From positions 62,001 through 126,000 of the forward strand of contig NZ_FOZW01000005.1 of NCBI RefSeq assembly GCF_900116195.1: 64,000 nucleotides of DNA. The letters are read 5' to 3'. The stretch is from Alloyangia pacifica (lineage in GTDB: Bacteria; Pseudomonadota; Alphaproteobacteria; Rhodobacterales; Rhodobacteraceae). A program made the position numbers and the translations under genes. Below are positions 57,091 through 64,000 of the stretch, in pieces. How positions within the stretch are numbered: the first letter of the stretch is position 1; each line of letters begins with the position of its first letter. The notes under the pieces were generated by a model. The model searched no databases. It was given only the letters and a program-made list of their open reading frames with translations, and was not told where the DNA came from.

Positions 57091-58935
57091 CTAGCCTTTG
57101 CTGTCGGTCTCCGGGAACTTGGGACATTCCTTGAAAATCCGCGCCTTGCAGCTCCGGCAGATGTCGAGGTCCAGCTCAGGCACCACGCTCGCGAGCGCGT
57201 CGCGCTTGGACAGGTGGATATGGTCGCGCCCCAGCGACTTGAAGACCTCGAAGCGCGCCAGCTTCTCGAAGGAGGTGAGGGTGAGCAGCTTGATGTGCAG
57301 CGCCCCGCCAAGCGCCTTGCGCCGCTGCGCCTGCTCGACAAGGAGCTCCGCCGCCGGAAGATCGATCTCGCCGCTGCCGGCAATGCTGAAGAGCACGTGC
57401 TTCTGGCTCGGGCGCTCAAGTTCGAAACGGCGGAATTCGCGGCGGATCGCCTCGACCGTGCCAAAGTAGAACGGCCCCTCGAGCATGGCGATCATCAGCT
57501 GCGGGCATTCGTCGAGATGGTAGAGGCGCGCCGACCGGATCACCCGCCCTTCCGTCGAGGGATCGGGCGCGGAGATGGCGATGATCGGACGCGCCGTGCG
57601 GCGCAAGAAGAGGAACAGCGACATCATAACGCCGACGTAGATCGAGAACTCGAGATCGACGAGCACCGTGGTCGCGAAGGTGACCAGAGCGATGGCGGTC
57701 TCGGAGGTCGAATGCCGCACCAGATGCGCGATTTCCCGCAGGTTGATGAGCCGCCAGGCGACGAGCATGATGACCCCGGACATGCCGGCGATCGGCACCT
57801 CGGCGAAATAGGGCGCGACCAGCAGCAGGATCGCCGCGAGGAAGGCCACGCAGAACAGCATGGCCAGAGGGGTCCTTGCCCCGGCCTCGTAGTTCACCCC
57901 CGATCGGGTGAAGGAAAAGGTCGAGGGATAGCACTGGAAGAAGGCGCCGCCGATGTTGGACAGCCCCTGCCCGACGAACTCGCGGTTGCCGTCGAGCATC
58001 TGGCCGCTCTTGGACGCCAACGCACGGGCGACGGACATTGCCTCCAGCAGCCCCACCACGCCGATCGCCAGCGCCCCCGACGCGATGTCGCGCAGCTTGT
58101 CGCCGTCGAAATGCGGCAGGGCAAAACTTGGCAGGACACCGTCGATGGCCCCGACCGTCGACAGTCCCGCTGCCGATCCCCCGTAAAGCACACTCAGCCC
58201 CGTCGCCGCGAGCAGCGCGAGCAGGTAGTTCGGCCAGCGCGGCAGGAAGCGCCGGACCAGCACGCCGACGGCCAGTGCCAGAAGCGCGATCGAAACGGCC
58301 CTGAAGTCTGCTTCGGGCAGGTGCTGTAACAATGCCCCGAAAAACGTAAACAGATCTTCAGGCCGCGGCAGCTCAACCGCCAGCGCGTCGCCGAGCTGGC
58401 TGAGTGCGATGAGCAGCGCGGCGCCCGACACGAAACCGATCATCACCGAGTGGGAGACGAAATCGACCACGCCGCCGAGCCGCATGAGCCCCATCGCGAG
58501 CTGGAAGACCCCGACCAGCAGGGCGAGGAAAATCGCCGCTGAGATGAACTCGGGCGAGCCGGGCACGAAGTTGCCGGCAAGCGCTCCGAAGACCAGCGCC
58601 GAGATTGCCGTGGCAGGGCCCGCCGCGGCGTGCCAGCTCGAGCCGAAGAAGGCGGTGATGATCGGCGGGACCATCGCGGTGTAGAAGCCATATTGCGGCG
58701 GCAGTCCCGCGATGGCGGCAAAGGCGACACTCTGCGGCAGGCTCAGGGTCGCCCCGGTGAGCCCCGCGATGGCATCGGCCCAGATCGTCTTGGGGGTAAC
58801 CTGCGCAAACCAGTCCGGCGTGCGCGAGAGGTCGCGGCCGGCCATGCGGAGCCCGCCCCTGAGCCGGGCTCTGAGCGACGGCGCCTTGCCGTCTGGGGTG
58901 GTGGTTCTTGCGCCGGTGGCGACCCAAGGTTCCAT
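57091..58935 (-). CDS. SulP-family anion transporter with STAS domain
   Basis: 614 residues: ten or more transmembrane segments (about 45-430) and a cytoplasmic STAS domain (about 475-590). The SulP signature is visible in LTGATLSLPQSVAFAAIAGL, PPQYGFYTAMVPPIITAFFG and GPATAISALV. The tail has a Cys cluster, CRSCKARIFKEC. SulP proteins carry sulfate, bicarbonate or dicarboxylates. Nearby sulfatase genes make sulfate an attractive candidate, either for uptake or for disposal of released sulfate, but this is not proven. Confidence 0.9.
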   Translation of the reverse strand: MEPWVATGARTTTPDGKAPSLRARLRGGLRMAGRDLSRTPDWFAQVTPKTIWADAIAGLTGATLSLPQSVAFAAIAGLPPQYGFYTAMVPPIITAFFGSSWHAAAGPATAISALVFGALAGNFVPGSPEFISAAIFLALLVGVFQLAMGLMRLGGVVDFVSHSVMIGFVSGAALLIALSQLGDALAVELPRPEDLFTFFGALLQHLPEADFRAVSIALLALAVGVLVRRFLPRWPNYLLALLAATGLSVLYGGSAAGLSTVGAIDGVLPSFALPHFDGDKLRDIASGALAIGVVGLLEAMSVARALASKSGQMLDGNREFVGQGLSNIGGAFFQCYPSTFSFTRSGVNYEAGARTPLAMLFCVAFLAAILLLVAPYFAEVPIAGMSGVIMLVAWRLINLREIAHLVRHSTSETAIALVTFATTVLVDLEFSIYVGVMMSLFLFLRRTARPIIAISAPDPSTEGRVIRSARLYHLDECPQLMIAMLEGPFYFGTVEAIRREFRRFELERPSQKHVLFSIAGSGEIDLPAAELLVEQAQRRKALGGALHIKLLTLTSFEKLARFEVFKSLGRDHIHLSKRDALASVVPELDLDICRSCKARIFKECPKFPETDSKG

Positions 58936-59299
58936 GCAGAGCGCTCCTCAGTCGCGGTCAGTCTTTCTCGCGCCGCGGCAACGCAGTCCACCCCGCCGAG
59001 CGGGGCAAGCGGGTGCCGGTGACACGGCGTGTGTGCCTCAGCTTGCCCGCCGGCGATCCGCGCTACCGGCGGTCTCGTGGCTGGCCGACGCGCCGTTCAG
59101 GGGTCAGCAAGCCGCGACCACTTCCGACGCGTCGTGCCGCATCATGTCGCGCTGGAGGCCGCCATGGAATCTCTCTTCGCCCCCCGGGTCTCGATGTCGC
59201 CGCCGTAGCCTTGCAGCGCGAGGCGGTTCAGGGCATCGAAGAGCACGAAAATGAGCCTCATGCGGGCCTCCTCGGTGTCGGGCTGGATCGCATCAGCGA
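58936..59299. other. 364-base gap holding a truncated sulfatase
   Basis: The right part contains the stump at 59142-59261. The left part (58936-59141) has no gene and probably holds the SulP promoter on the minus strand. Confidence 0.5.
59142..59261 (-). pseudogene. N-terminal stump of a second sulfatase
   Basis: A good ribosome site (GAGGAGG) lies 6 bases before ATG 59261. The first residues read MRLIFVLFDALNRLALQGYG, which is how many roseobacterial sulfatases begin (FVLFDSLNRLALxxYGG). After about 22 residues similarity stops, and the frame ends at residue 39. The core motif C-x-P-S-R is gone. It starts 38 bases after the maturase stop, so it was probably once the next gene of the operon. 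Confidence 0.6.
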
Positions 59300-60247
59300 T
59301 CAGGCATCATAGAACAGGCGAAAGCCGCAATTGGCCGCGCCGCTGTCGGGCTCGGTCGCCGATCTGGCCGCTATTCTGTAGCGATAACAGTGATCTATGT
59401 GGCAAAGGAAGCTGCCTCCCTTCATCACCTTCTGGCGGGTCTGCTGGGCGTGGGCATTGCGCAGCACCGCGTTGCGACCGGCGGAGCGCACCCGGAACGG
59501 GTCCACCGTCCACTCCCAGACGTTCCCCGCCATGTCGTAGAGCCCCGCATCGTTGGCCGGGAAGCTGCCCACCGGCGAGGTACCGGCCCAGCCGTCGGCG
59601 CAGGAATTGCCATGCGGAAACGGCCCCTGCCAAATGTTGGCGGGCATGAACCGGTGATCGTCGGGTTCGCGGTCGCCCCACGGAAAGCGCGGGTCCTCGC
59701 GCCCGCCGCGGGCCGCGTGCTCCCATTCCGCCTCGCTGGGCAGGCGTCCCCCCGCCCAGACGGCAAAGGCACGGGCGTCTTCCCAGGCCATATGCGTCAC
59801 CGGGTGATCCATGCGCTGCGTGATCGAGCTGCCGGGACCCTCGGGCGCGTGCCAGCAGGCCCCCGGCACTGCCACCCACCAAGGCGTCGACGTCTCGGAG
59901 GGCGGCACAGAGGCCGGATCATCCATCAACGGGCGGAACACCAACCCATGCCCGAGCCTCTCGGAGAGACTGCGGTACCCGGTTGCCCCGACAAAGGCGG
60001 CGAACCTGGCGACCGTGACCGGGTAAGCATCCACCGCGAAAGGCTTCAGGCGAACGCTGCGCACGATCCCCTCCCCGTCCTCCGGGATGGCCGGGGTTCG
60101 GGTGCCGATATGGCTGCGCCCCCCGCGGAAGGAGATGCGCGGGGCCGGCCCGGTCGCAATGGCCTCGGGCACCCCGGGAGAAGGGGCCTGAGGCCTTGAC
60201 TGCGGCAGGACCGGCGCGGCCGCGCCGCGGGAGGCACAGCACCCCAT
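59300..60247 (-). CDS. Formylglycine-generating enzyme (sulfatase maturase) family protein
   Basis: 315 residues of the FGE/SUMF1 family. The core shows PVTVARFAAFVGATGY, HPVTHMAWEDARAFAVWAGG, RLPSEAEWEHAARGG, YDMAGNVWEWTVDPF, and the copper-binding pair Cys282 and Cys287 in GGSFLCHIDHCYRYR with a C-terminal CGFRLFYDA. It converts the active-site Cys of sulfatases to formylglycine with O2. ATG 60247 follows the sulfatase TGA after one base. The upstream sulfatase has the matching CTPSR motif, so this is its maturase. Confidence 0.92.
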   Translation of the reverse strand: MGCCASRGAAAPVLPQSRPQAPSPGVPEAIATGPAPRISFRGGRSHIGTRTPAIPEDGEGIVRSVRLKPFAVDAYPVTVARFAAFVGATGYRSLSERLGHGLVFRPLMDDPASVPPSETSTPWWVAVPGACWHAPEGPGSSITQRMDHPVTHMAWEDARAFAVWAGGRLPSEAEWEHAARGGREDPRFPWGDREPDDHRFMPANIWQGPFPHGNSCADGWAGTSPVGSFPANDAGLYDMAGNVWEWTVDPFRVRSAGRNAVLRNAHAQQTRQKVMKGGSFLCHIDHCYRYRIAARSATEPDSGAANCGFRLFYDA

Positions 60248-60248
60248 C

Positions 60249-61799
60249 TCAGGCCGCCTTCGAAAGGCTGGCCAGGACAGCCGTGCTGTCGTGCTGGGGT
60301 ATGTCGCCGATGGCCGCCTGCTTGGCATCGAGCTTGGCGAGGAGATCGGCAAAGACCTCCGCGTAAGCCGGATCGGCAGCCACGTTCATCAGTTCCATCG
60401 GGTCCTGCTCGCAGTCGAACAGCTCCCATTCCGGGGGGATCTCGCCGGGGCGTGCGCCGAGCTGACCCAGGTCGTCATTGTACCAGTAGATCAGCTTGTA
60501 GCGCTGATCGCGCACGCCGTAGTGGGCGTAGGCATTGTGGATCTCGTCGTTGTTCATCCAGTAGCGGTGATAGGCGACCTGCTCCCAATCCGCCGGGGTC
60601 TCTCCGGTCAGCATCTGCCGCATCGACACGCCCTGCATGTAGCTCGGCACAGGAACCCCCGCCCAGTCGAGGAAGGTCGCGGCGAAATCGACGTTGCAGC
60701 AGATGTCCTTCGAGGTGATGCCCGCCGGGATCTCGGCCGGGTAGCGGCAGAGGAAGGGCATCTGGTAGCTCTCCTCGTACATAAAGCGCTTGTCGAACCA
60801 GCCGTGCTCGCCAAGAAAGAAGCCCTGGTCAGAGGTGTAGATGACGATGGTGTTCTCGGTCAGCCCCAGCTCGTCGAGCTTGTCCAGCATAACCCCAACG
60901 CCGTCGTCGATCGCCTGAACCGTGCGTAGGTAGCGCGACATGTAGCGCTGGTACTTGAACTCGGCGAAGGCCTTGGGATCGTCGAAGGTGAAATTCTCTC
61001 CGGTCTCGGCACAGATCACCGTAATGCTCTCGCCCTCGGCGATCTCGGGGATCTTGCGCATTGGCCAGTAGTCGACCATCAGCTCGCCGGCCAGCTCGGT
61101 GCCGCCCTCGGGCTGCACCAGGCCGAGGTCCTCGTAGAGCATGTCCGACTTCACCCGCATCTTGGCCACGGCGGCGGCGGCGGCGCGGTTGGCATAGTCG
61201 TCCTCGAAAGTCGGCGGCAGCGGGATCGTCCCCGGTGCGTGGATGTCGCGGTAGCGCGGGTGGTACTGCCAGTTCCGGTGCGGCGCCTTGTGGTGGCACA
61301 TCAGGAAGAAGGGCGCGTCCTTGTGGCGCTCGATGAAATCCACCGACATGTCGGTGATCACGTCGGTGGCATAGCCCGCCACCCGACGCTTGCCGTCGGG
61401 GAAGTAGAAGGCCGGATCCCAGTAGTCCCCCTGCCCCGGCACGACGGCCCATTCGTCGAAGCCGGTCGGCTCATGCGCCGGACCCTCGCCGAGGTGCCAC
61501 TTGCCGAAGATCGCGGTCGCATAGCCGTTCGCCTGCAGAGACTTGGCGACATTGGGCAGCCGGTTGTCGATGTGCGTCTCGAGCGTGGTCACCCCGTTGA
61601 CGTGGTTGTGCGTGCCGCACAGGATCGCCGCGCGCGACGGGGTACAGATCGAGTTGGTCACATAGGTCGCGTCGTGCCGCACGCCCTCGTCCGCCAGCCG
61701 ATCGAGGTTGGGCGTGGCATTGATGCCCGCCCCGTAGGCCGAGATCGCCCGCGACGCGTGGTCGTCGGACATGATGAAGATGATGTTCGGACGGGTCAT
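60249..61799 (-). CDS. Type I sulfatase
   Basis: A 516-residue cytosolic-looking sulfatase (no signal peptide). Metal site SDDH at 11-14, formylglycine site Cys52 in NSICTPSRAAIL, AIFGKWHLGEGP, and the late metal motif YTSDQGFFLGEHGWFDKR. It hydrolyses an organic sulfate ester to alcohol and sulfate. Cytosolic location and an ABC importer in the same operon indicate that the ester is imported intact. The specific ester is not evident from sequence. Confidence 0.93.
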   Translation of the reverse strand: MTRPNIIFIMSDDHASRAISAYGAGINATPNLDRLADEGVRHDATYVTNSICTPSRAAILCGTHNHVNGVTTLETHIDNRLPNVAKSLQANGYATAIFGKWHLGEGPAHEPTGFDEWAVVPGQGDYWDPAFYFPDGKRRVAGYATDVITDMSVDFIERHKDAPFFLMCHHKAPHRNWQYHPRYRDIHAPGTIPLPPTFEDDYANRAAAAAVAKMRVKSDMLYEDLGLVQPEGGTELAGELMVDYWPMRKIPEIAEGESITVICAETGENFTFDDPKAFAEFKYQRYMSRYLRTVQAIDDGVGVMLDKLDELGLTENTIVIYTSDQGFFLGEHGWFDKRFMYEESYQMPFLCRYPAEIPAGITSKDICCNVDFAATFLDWAGVPVPSYMQGVSMRQMLTGETPADWEQVAYHRYWMNNDEIHNAYAHYGVRDQRYKLIYWYNDDLGQLGARPGEIPPEWELFDCEQDPMELMNVAADPAYAEVFADLLAKLDAKQAAIGDIPQHDSTAVLASLSKAA

Positions 61800-61821
61800 T
61801 CCACGCTCCTTGTGTTCATGG

Positions 61822-61856
61822 GGGCGGGGCCGCGCGGAGTGACGGCGGCCCCGCCC
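61822..61856 (-). promoter_or_regulatory. 12-bp GC hairpin between binding-protein and sulfatase genes
   Basis: GGGCGGGGCCGC (61822-61833) pairs perfectly with 61845-61856 across an 11-base loop. It begins 15 bases past the binding-protein stop and is not followed by a U-run. It probably protects the upstream mRNA or attenuates read-through, raising binding-protein levels over the sulfatase. Confidence 0.65.
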
Positions 61857-61870
61857 GTCTATGGGCGAAC

Positions 61871-62827
61871 TTACTTGGTGTAAAGCTCGCCCAGGTAGAA
61901 GTCCGACGCAGGCAGCGGGTTCTCGATCTTGCCGAACTCGGCATAAAGGCCGGCGAGCGTGTCGAACCAGTTCGTGACGTTGCCCTCGGCGGTCAACTGT
62001 TCCAGCTCCTCGCTCGACGGCAGGCGCGCGAGCTTCGACTCCGCCAGCAGCGGCTCGGCCGGCACCCCGAGGAACTTCGCCGTGATTTCCACCGATTGCT
62101 CGGGGTTCTCGCGGCGGAAGTCGATCGCGTCCTTGATCACCGCGTTGACCTTCACGATCACGGCGTCATCGCCGGCCTTCTCGTCGCTGACGATGAAGCT
62201 GGAGGGGAAGGCGATCTCGGGGAAGAAATCCTCGTTCGAGCTCAGCTCGGCCAGGTCGGGAATACGCTTCTTGATAACATCGACGAAGGGGTACCAGATG
62301 CCCGCCGCGTCGATCTGGCCGGAGCCGAACGCCGTGACGACGGTCGAGGGGTCCATGGGCACGATCTTGACGTCGTCCAGGGTCATGCCGGCCTCTTTCA
62401 GCGCGAGCCGCAGCAGCATGTCGCCGGAGGTGCCTTCGGGAACCCCCACTGTCTTGCCCTTCAGCTCGGCGATCGAGCTGATGCCGGGCTGCGCGATGAC
62501 CCGGTCGGTATAGCCGAGCGCGTTGACCGCGATCACCTTGGCCTGGCCGCTGGCCGGAAGCCACAGGGCGCCCGGGCCGATATAGGCGAAATCGAGCGAG
62601 CCCGCATTCAGCGCCTGCACCTGGATCGGGCCGTTGGTGAACACCTTGAGGTCGGCATCGAGCCCGTGCTTCTCCCACAGGCCTTGGTCGGTGGCGATGG
62701 CTGCCATGCTGGTGCCGAAATAGTCGGCGATGTAGCCCATGCGGATCTTGTCGAGATCAGCGGCCAGGGCGGGCCCGGTCAGGGCGGCCATGGAAACGGC
62801 GGCCAGAAGCGTGCGGCGATTGAGCAT
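61871..62827 (-). CDS. ABC transporter substrate-binding protein (NrtA/SsuA/TauA type)
   Basis: 318 residues with a signal peptide (ALAADLD). The SsuA/TauA pattern is visible: MGYIADYFGTSMAAIATDQG, LNAGSLDFAYIGPGALWLP and LKGKTVGVPEGTSGDMLLRL. Such proteins bind sulfonates, nitrate or sulfate esters. The co-encoded sulfatase favours a sulfate ester, as in the AtsR-AtsB-AtsC system of Pseudomonas. ATG 62827 follows GAGGAGGA. Confidence 0.9.
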   Translation of the reverse strand: MLNRRTLLAAVSMAALTGPALAADLDKIRMGYIADYFGTSMAAIATDQGLWEKHGLDADLKVFTNGPIQVQALNAGSLDFAYIGPGALWLPASGQAKVIAVNALGYTDRVIAQPGISSIAELKGKTVGVPEGTSGDMLLRLALKEAGMTLDDVKIVPMDPSTVVTAFGSGQIDAAGIWYPFVDVIKKRIPDLAELSSNEDFFPEIAFPSSFIVSDEKAGDDAVIVKVNAVIKDAIDFRRENPEQSVEITAKFLGVPAEPLLAESKLARLPSSEELEQLTAEGNVTNWFDTLAGLYAEFGKIENPLPASDFYLGELYTK

Positions 62828-62868
62828 GAAGTGTCCTCCTCTACGTATCATGCAAGAAACTGGTAAAC

Positions 62869-63654
62869 TCAGGCGGCGGCGGTTTCGTCGCGGTGGTAGA
62901 CCGCGCGCCAGACTTGGTTCCGGATTGCGGTGAATTCCGGTGACAGGCGAATGTCCTCGGTGCGCGGGAACGGCAGATCGACGTCGATGATCTGCTGCAG
63001 CCTGCCCGGCCGCGCCGCCAGCACGATCACCCGGTGCGCGATGTAGACGGCCTCGTCCACGTCGTGGGTGATGAACATGACCGTGCGTCGATCCTTCGAC
63101 CAGGTGTCGAGCAACTGGTCCTGCAGCCGGACGCGGGTCAACGCGTCGAGCGCGCCGAAGGGTTCATCCATCAGCAGCACGCTGGGATTGACCGCATAGG
63201 CCCGCGCGATGGCGCAGCGCTGCTTCATCCCGCCGGACAGGGTCTTGGGATAGGCATCACCGAAATCACCGAGCCCGACAAGCTCGAGGTAGTGATCGGC
63301 GCGCGCGTTGCGTTCCTGCTTGTCCATGCCTTGCAGCATGAGCCCGAAGGCGACGTTCTCGCGGACCGTCAGCCAGGGAAACAGCGCATATTGCTGAAAG
63401 ATCACGCCGCGGTCCGGCCCCGGCCCCGACACCGGGTGCCCGTCGACAAGGCACTCGCCCGCGCTGACTTCGGTGAGCCCGGCGACGATGTTCATCGCCG
63501 TGGACTTGCCGCAGCCCGAGGGCCCGACCACGGTGACGATCTCACCATCCGCGATGTCGAGGTTGAGGTTTTTCAGAGCGGTGAATGCGTTGGCTCCTTC
63601 GCCGAACACTTTCGACACGTTGCGGAACGAAATTTTGTGCGGATCGCCGGTCAT
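62869..63654 (-). CDS. ABC transporter ATP-binding protein (SsuB/TauB type)
   Basis: 261 residues. Walker A GPSGCGKST, signature LSGGMKQRCAIARAYAV, Walker B VLLMDEPFGALD, and the D-loop/H-loop follow (ITHDVDEAVYIA). It energises uptake with the permease, whose stop lies 2 bases upstream. Confidence 0.95.
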   Translation of the reverse strand: MTGDPHKISFRNVSKVFGEGANAFTALKNLNLDIADGEIVTVVGPSGCGKSTAMNIVAGLTEVSAGECLVDGHPVSGPGPDRGVIFQQYALFPWLTVRENVAFGLMLQGMDKQERNARADHYLELVGLGDFGDAYPKTLSGGMKQRCAIARAYAVNPSVLLMDEPFGALDALTRVRLQDQLLDTWSKDRRTVMFITHDVDEAVYIAHRVIVLAARPGRLQQIIDVDLPFPRTEDIRLSPEFTAIRNQVWRAVYHRDETAAA

Positions 63655-63656
63655 AA

Positions 63657-64000
63657 TCAGATCCTTTCCTGCCAGTGGGTCAGGCGCTCTTCGGCGCGCA
63701 CGACGATACGGTCCATGATCAGCCCGAGAATGCCGATCGCGATCAGGCTGACGAAGATGGTTGGCAGATCGTAGTAGAGCTGCGCCTGCTGCATCCTGAA
63801 GCCGAGCCCCGACTGCGCCGCGATCAGTTCCGCCGCGACCACCGTTGCCCAGGCGGAACCGAGCCCGATGCGAAAGCCCACAAGGATGAACGGAGTCGAT
63901 GCCGGGATGACGACGCGCAGGAAAATGGTGCGGTCTTTGGCCCCCAGCACCCGGGCGGCGTTGATATAGGTGCGGTCCACACTGACGACACCCTGGTAGG
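63657..64000 (-). CDS. ABC transporter permease, C-terminal part (cut by window edge)
   Basis: The frame is open to the last base of the window, giving about 114 residues. The EAA loop is visible as [20 protein letters not shown], followed by two or more membrane segments ([19 protein letters not shown]). It matches SsuC/TauC-type permeases. It is the furthest-upstream gene of the sulfate-ester operon in this window. Confidence 0.92.
   Translation of the reverse strand, partial: YQGVVSVDRTYINAARVLGAKDRTIFLRVVIPASTPFILVGFRIGLGSAWATVVAAELIAAQSGLGFRMQQAQLYYDLPTIFVSLIAIGILGLIMDRIVVRAEERLTHWQERI

Overview
The window is high-GC DNA that reads like a marine alphaproteobacterium of the Rhodobacteraceae (Roseobacter group). 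This placement is an inference. It rests on two TRAP transporter systems (TAXI and DctPQM types), LysR, Lrp and DctB/DctD-like regulators, a SulP carrier, a sulfatase with its maturase, and tight alphaproteobacterial-style operons with ATGA stop/start overlaps. No rRNA, tRNA, CRISPR array or intact insertion sequence was seen.

Layout. 0-4.3 kb: the end of an acyl-CoA dehydrogenase, an SDR oxidoreductase, a DUF2147 secreted protein, a DoxX membrane protein, and a leucine dehydrogenase divergent from an Lrp-type regulator. 4.3-5.0 kb: decayed coding fragments and a hairpin terminator. 5.0-21.7 kb: a 12-gene, co-directional (minus strand) alginate-type exopolysaccharide cluster in the order algD-alg8-alg44-algA-algG-algI-algJ-sel1-algX-algF-large sel1-algL. 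22.1 kb: a LuxR-type response regulator. 23.4-26.2 kb: a secreted beta-helix/RTX protein. 26.9-33.4 kb: a stressosome-like module (RsbR-RsbS-RsbT, an ATPase/PP2C fusion, and a kinase with an extra RsbT-like ATPase domain) next to a PAS hybrid kinase and a lone receiver protein. 33.5-39 kb: a FAD/NAD(P)-binding protein, a possible small membrane protein, and a large beta-propeller/C-type lectin/carbohydrate-binding protein. 39.4-47 kb: a TAXI-TRAP operon with DUF1850 protein, DctB-like kinase and DctD-like regulator, then an EamA exporter. 47.5-56.1 kb: a full-length transketolase divergent from a split transketolase-SDR-DctPQM operon, closed by a LysR gene. 57-64 kb: a SulP transporter, then a minus-strand sulfate-ester operon (ABC permease, ATPase, binding protein, sulfatase, formylglycine-generating enzyme, and the N-terminal stump of a second sulfatase).

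How the genes fit together. The alg cluster encodes GDP-mannose synthesis and oxidation, a glycosyltransferase with its co-polymerase, periplasmic processing proteins, and the whole O-acetylation machinery. The polymerase and acetylation active sites look intact. Four other proteins have lost or altered signature residues: the isomerase cupin of AlgA, the c-di-GMP signature of the Alg44 PilZ domain, the DPHD motif of AlgG, and the catalytic His of AlgL. No AlgE-type porin or AlgK lipoprotein is present. The cluster therefore looks like a rewired alginate-like system, possibly making an acetylated, weakly epimerised or chemically different uronan. This is the strongest candidate for something undescribed here. 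The neighbouring RTX beta-helix protein and the propeller/lectin protein may act on or bind that polymer.

The stressosome block gives signal-dependent partner switching. The transketolase/TRAP block is a catabolic module of unknown substrate. The last 7 kb appear devoted to taking up and hydrolysing organic sulfate esters. Motif comparisons and residue numbers for reference proteins are from memory and were not checked by alignment.
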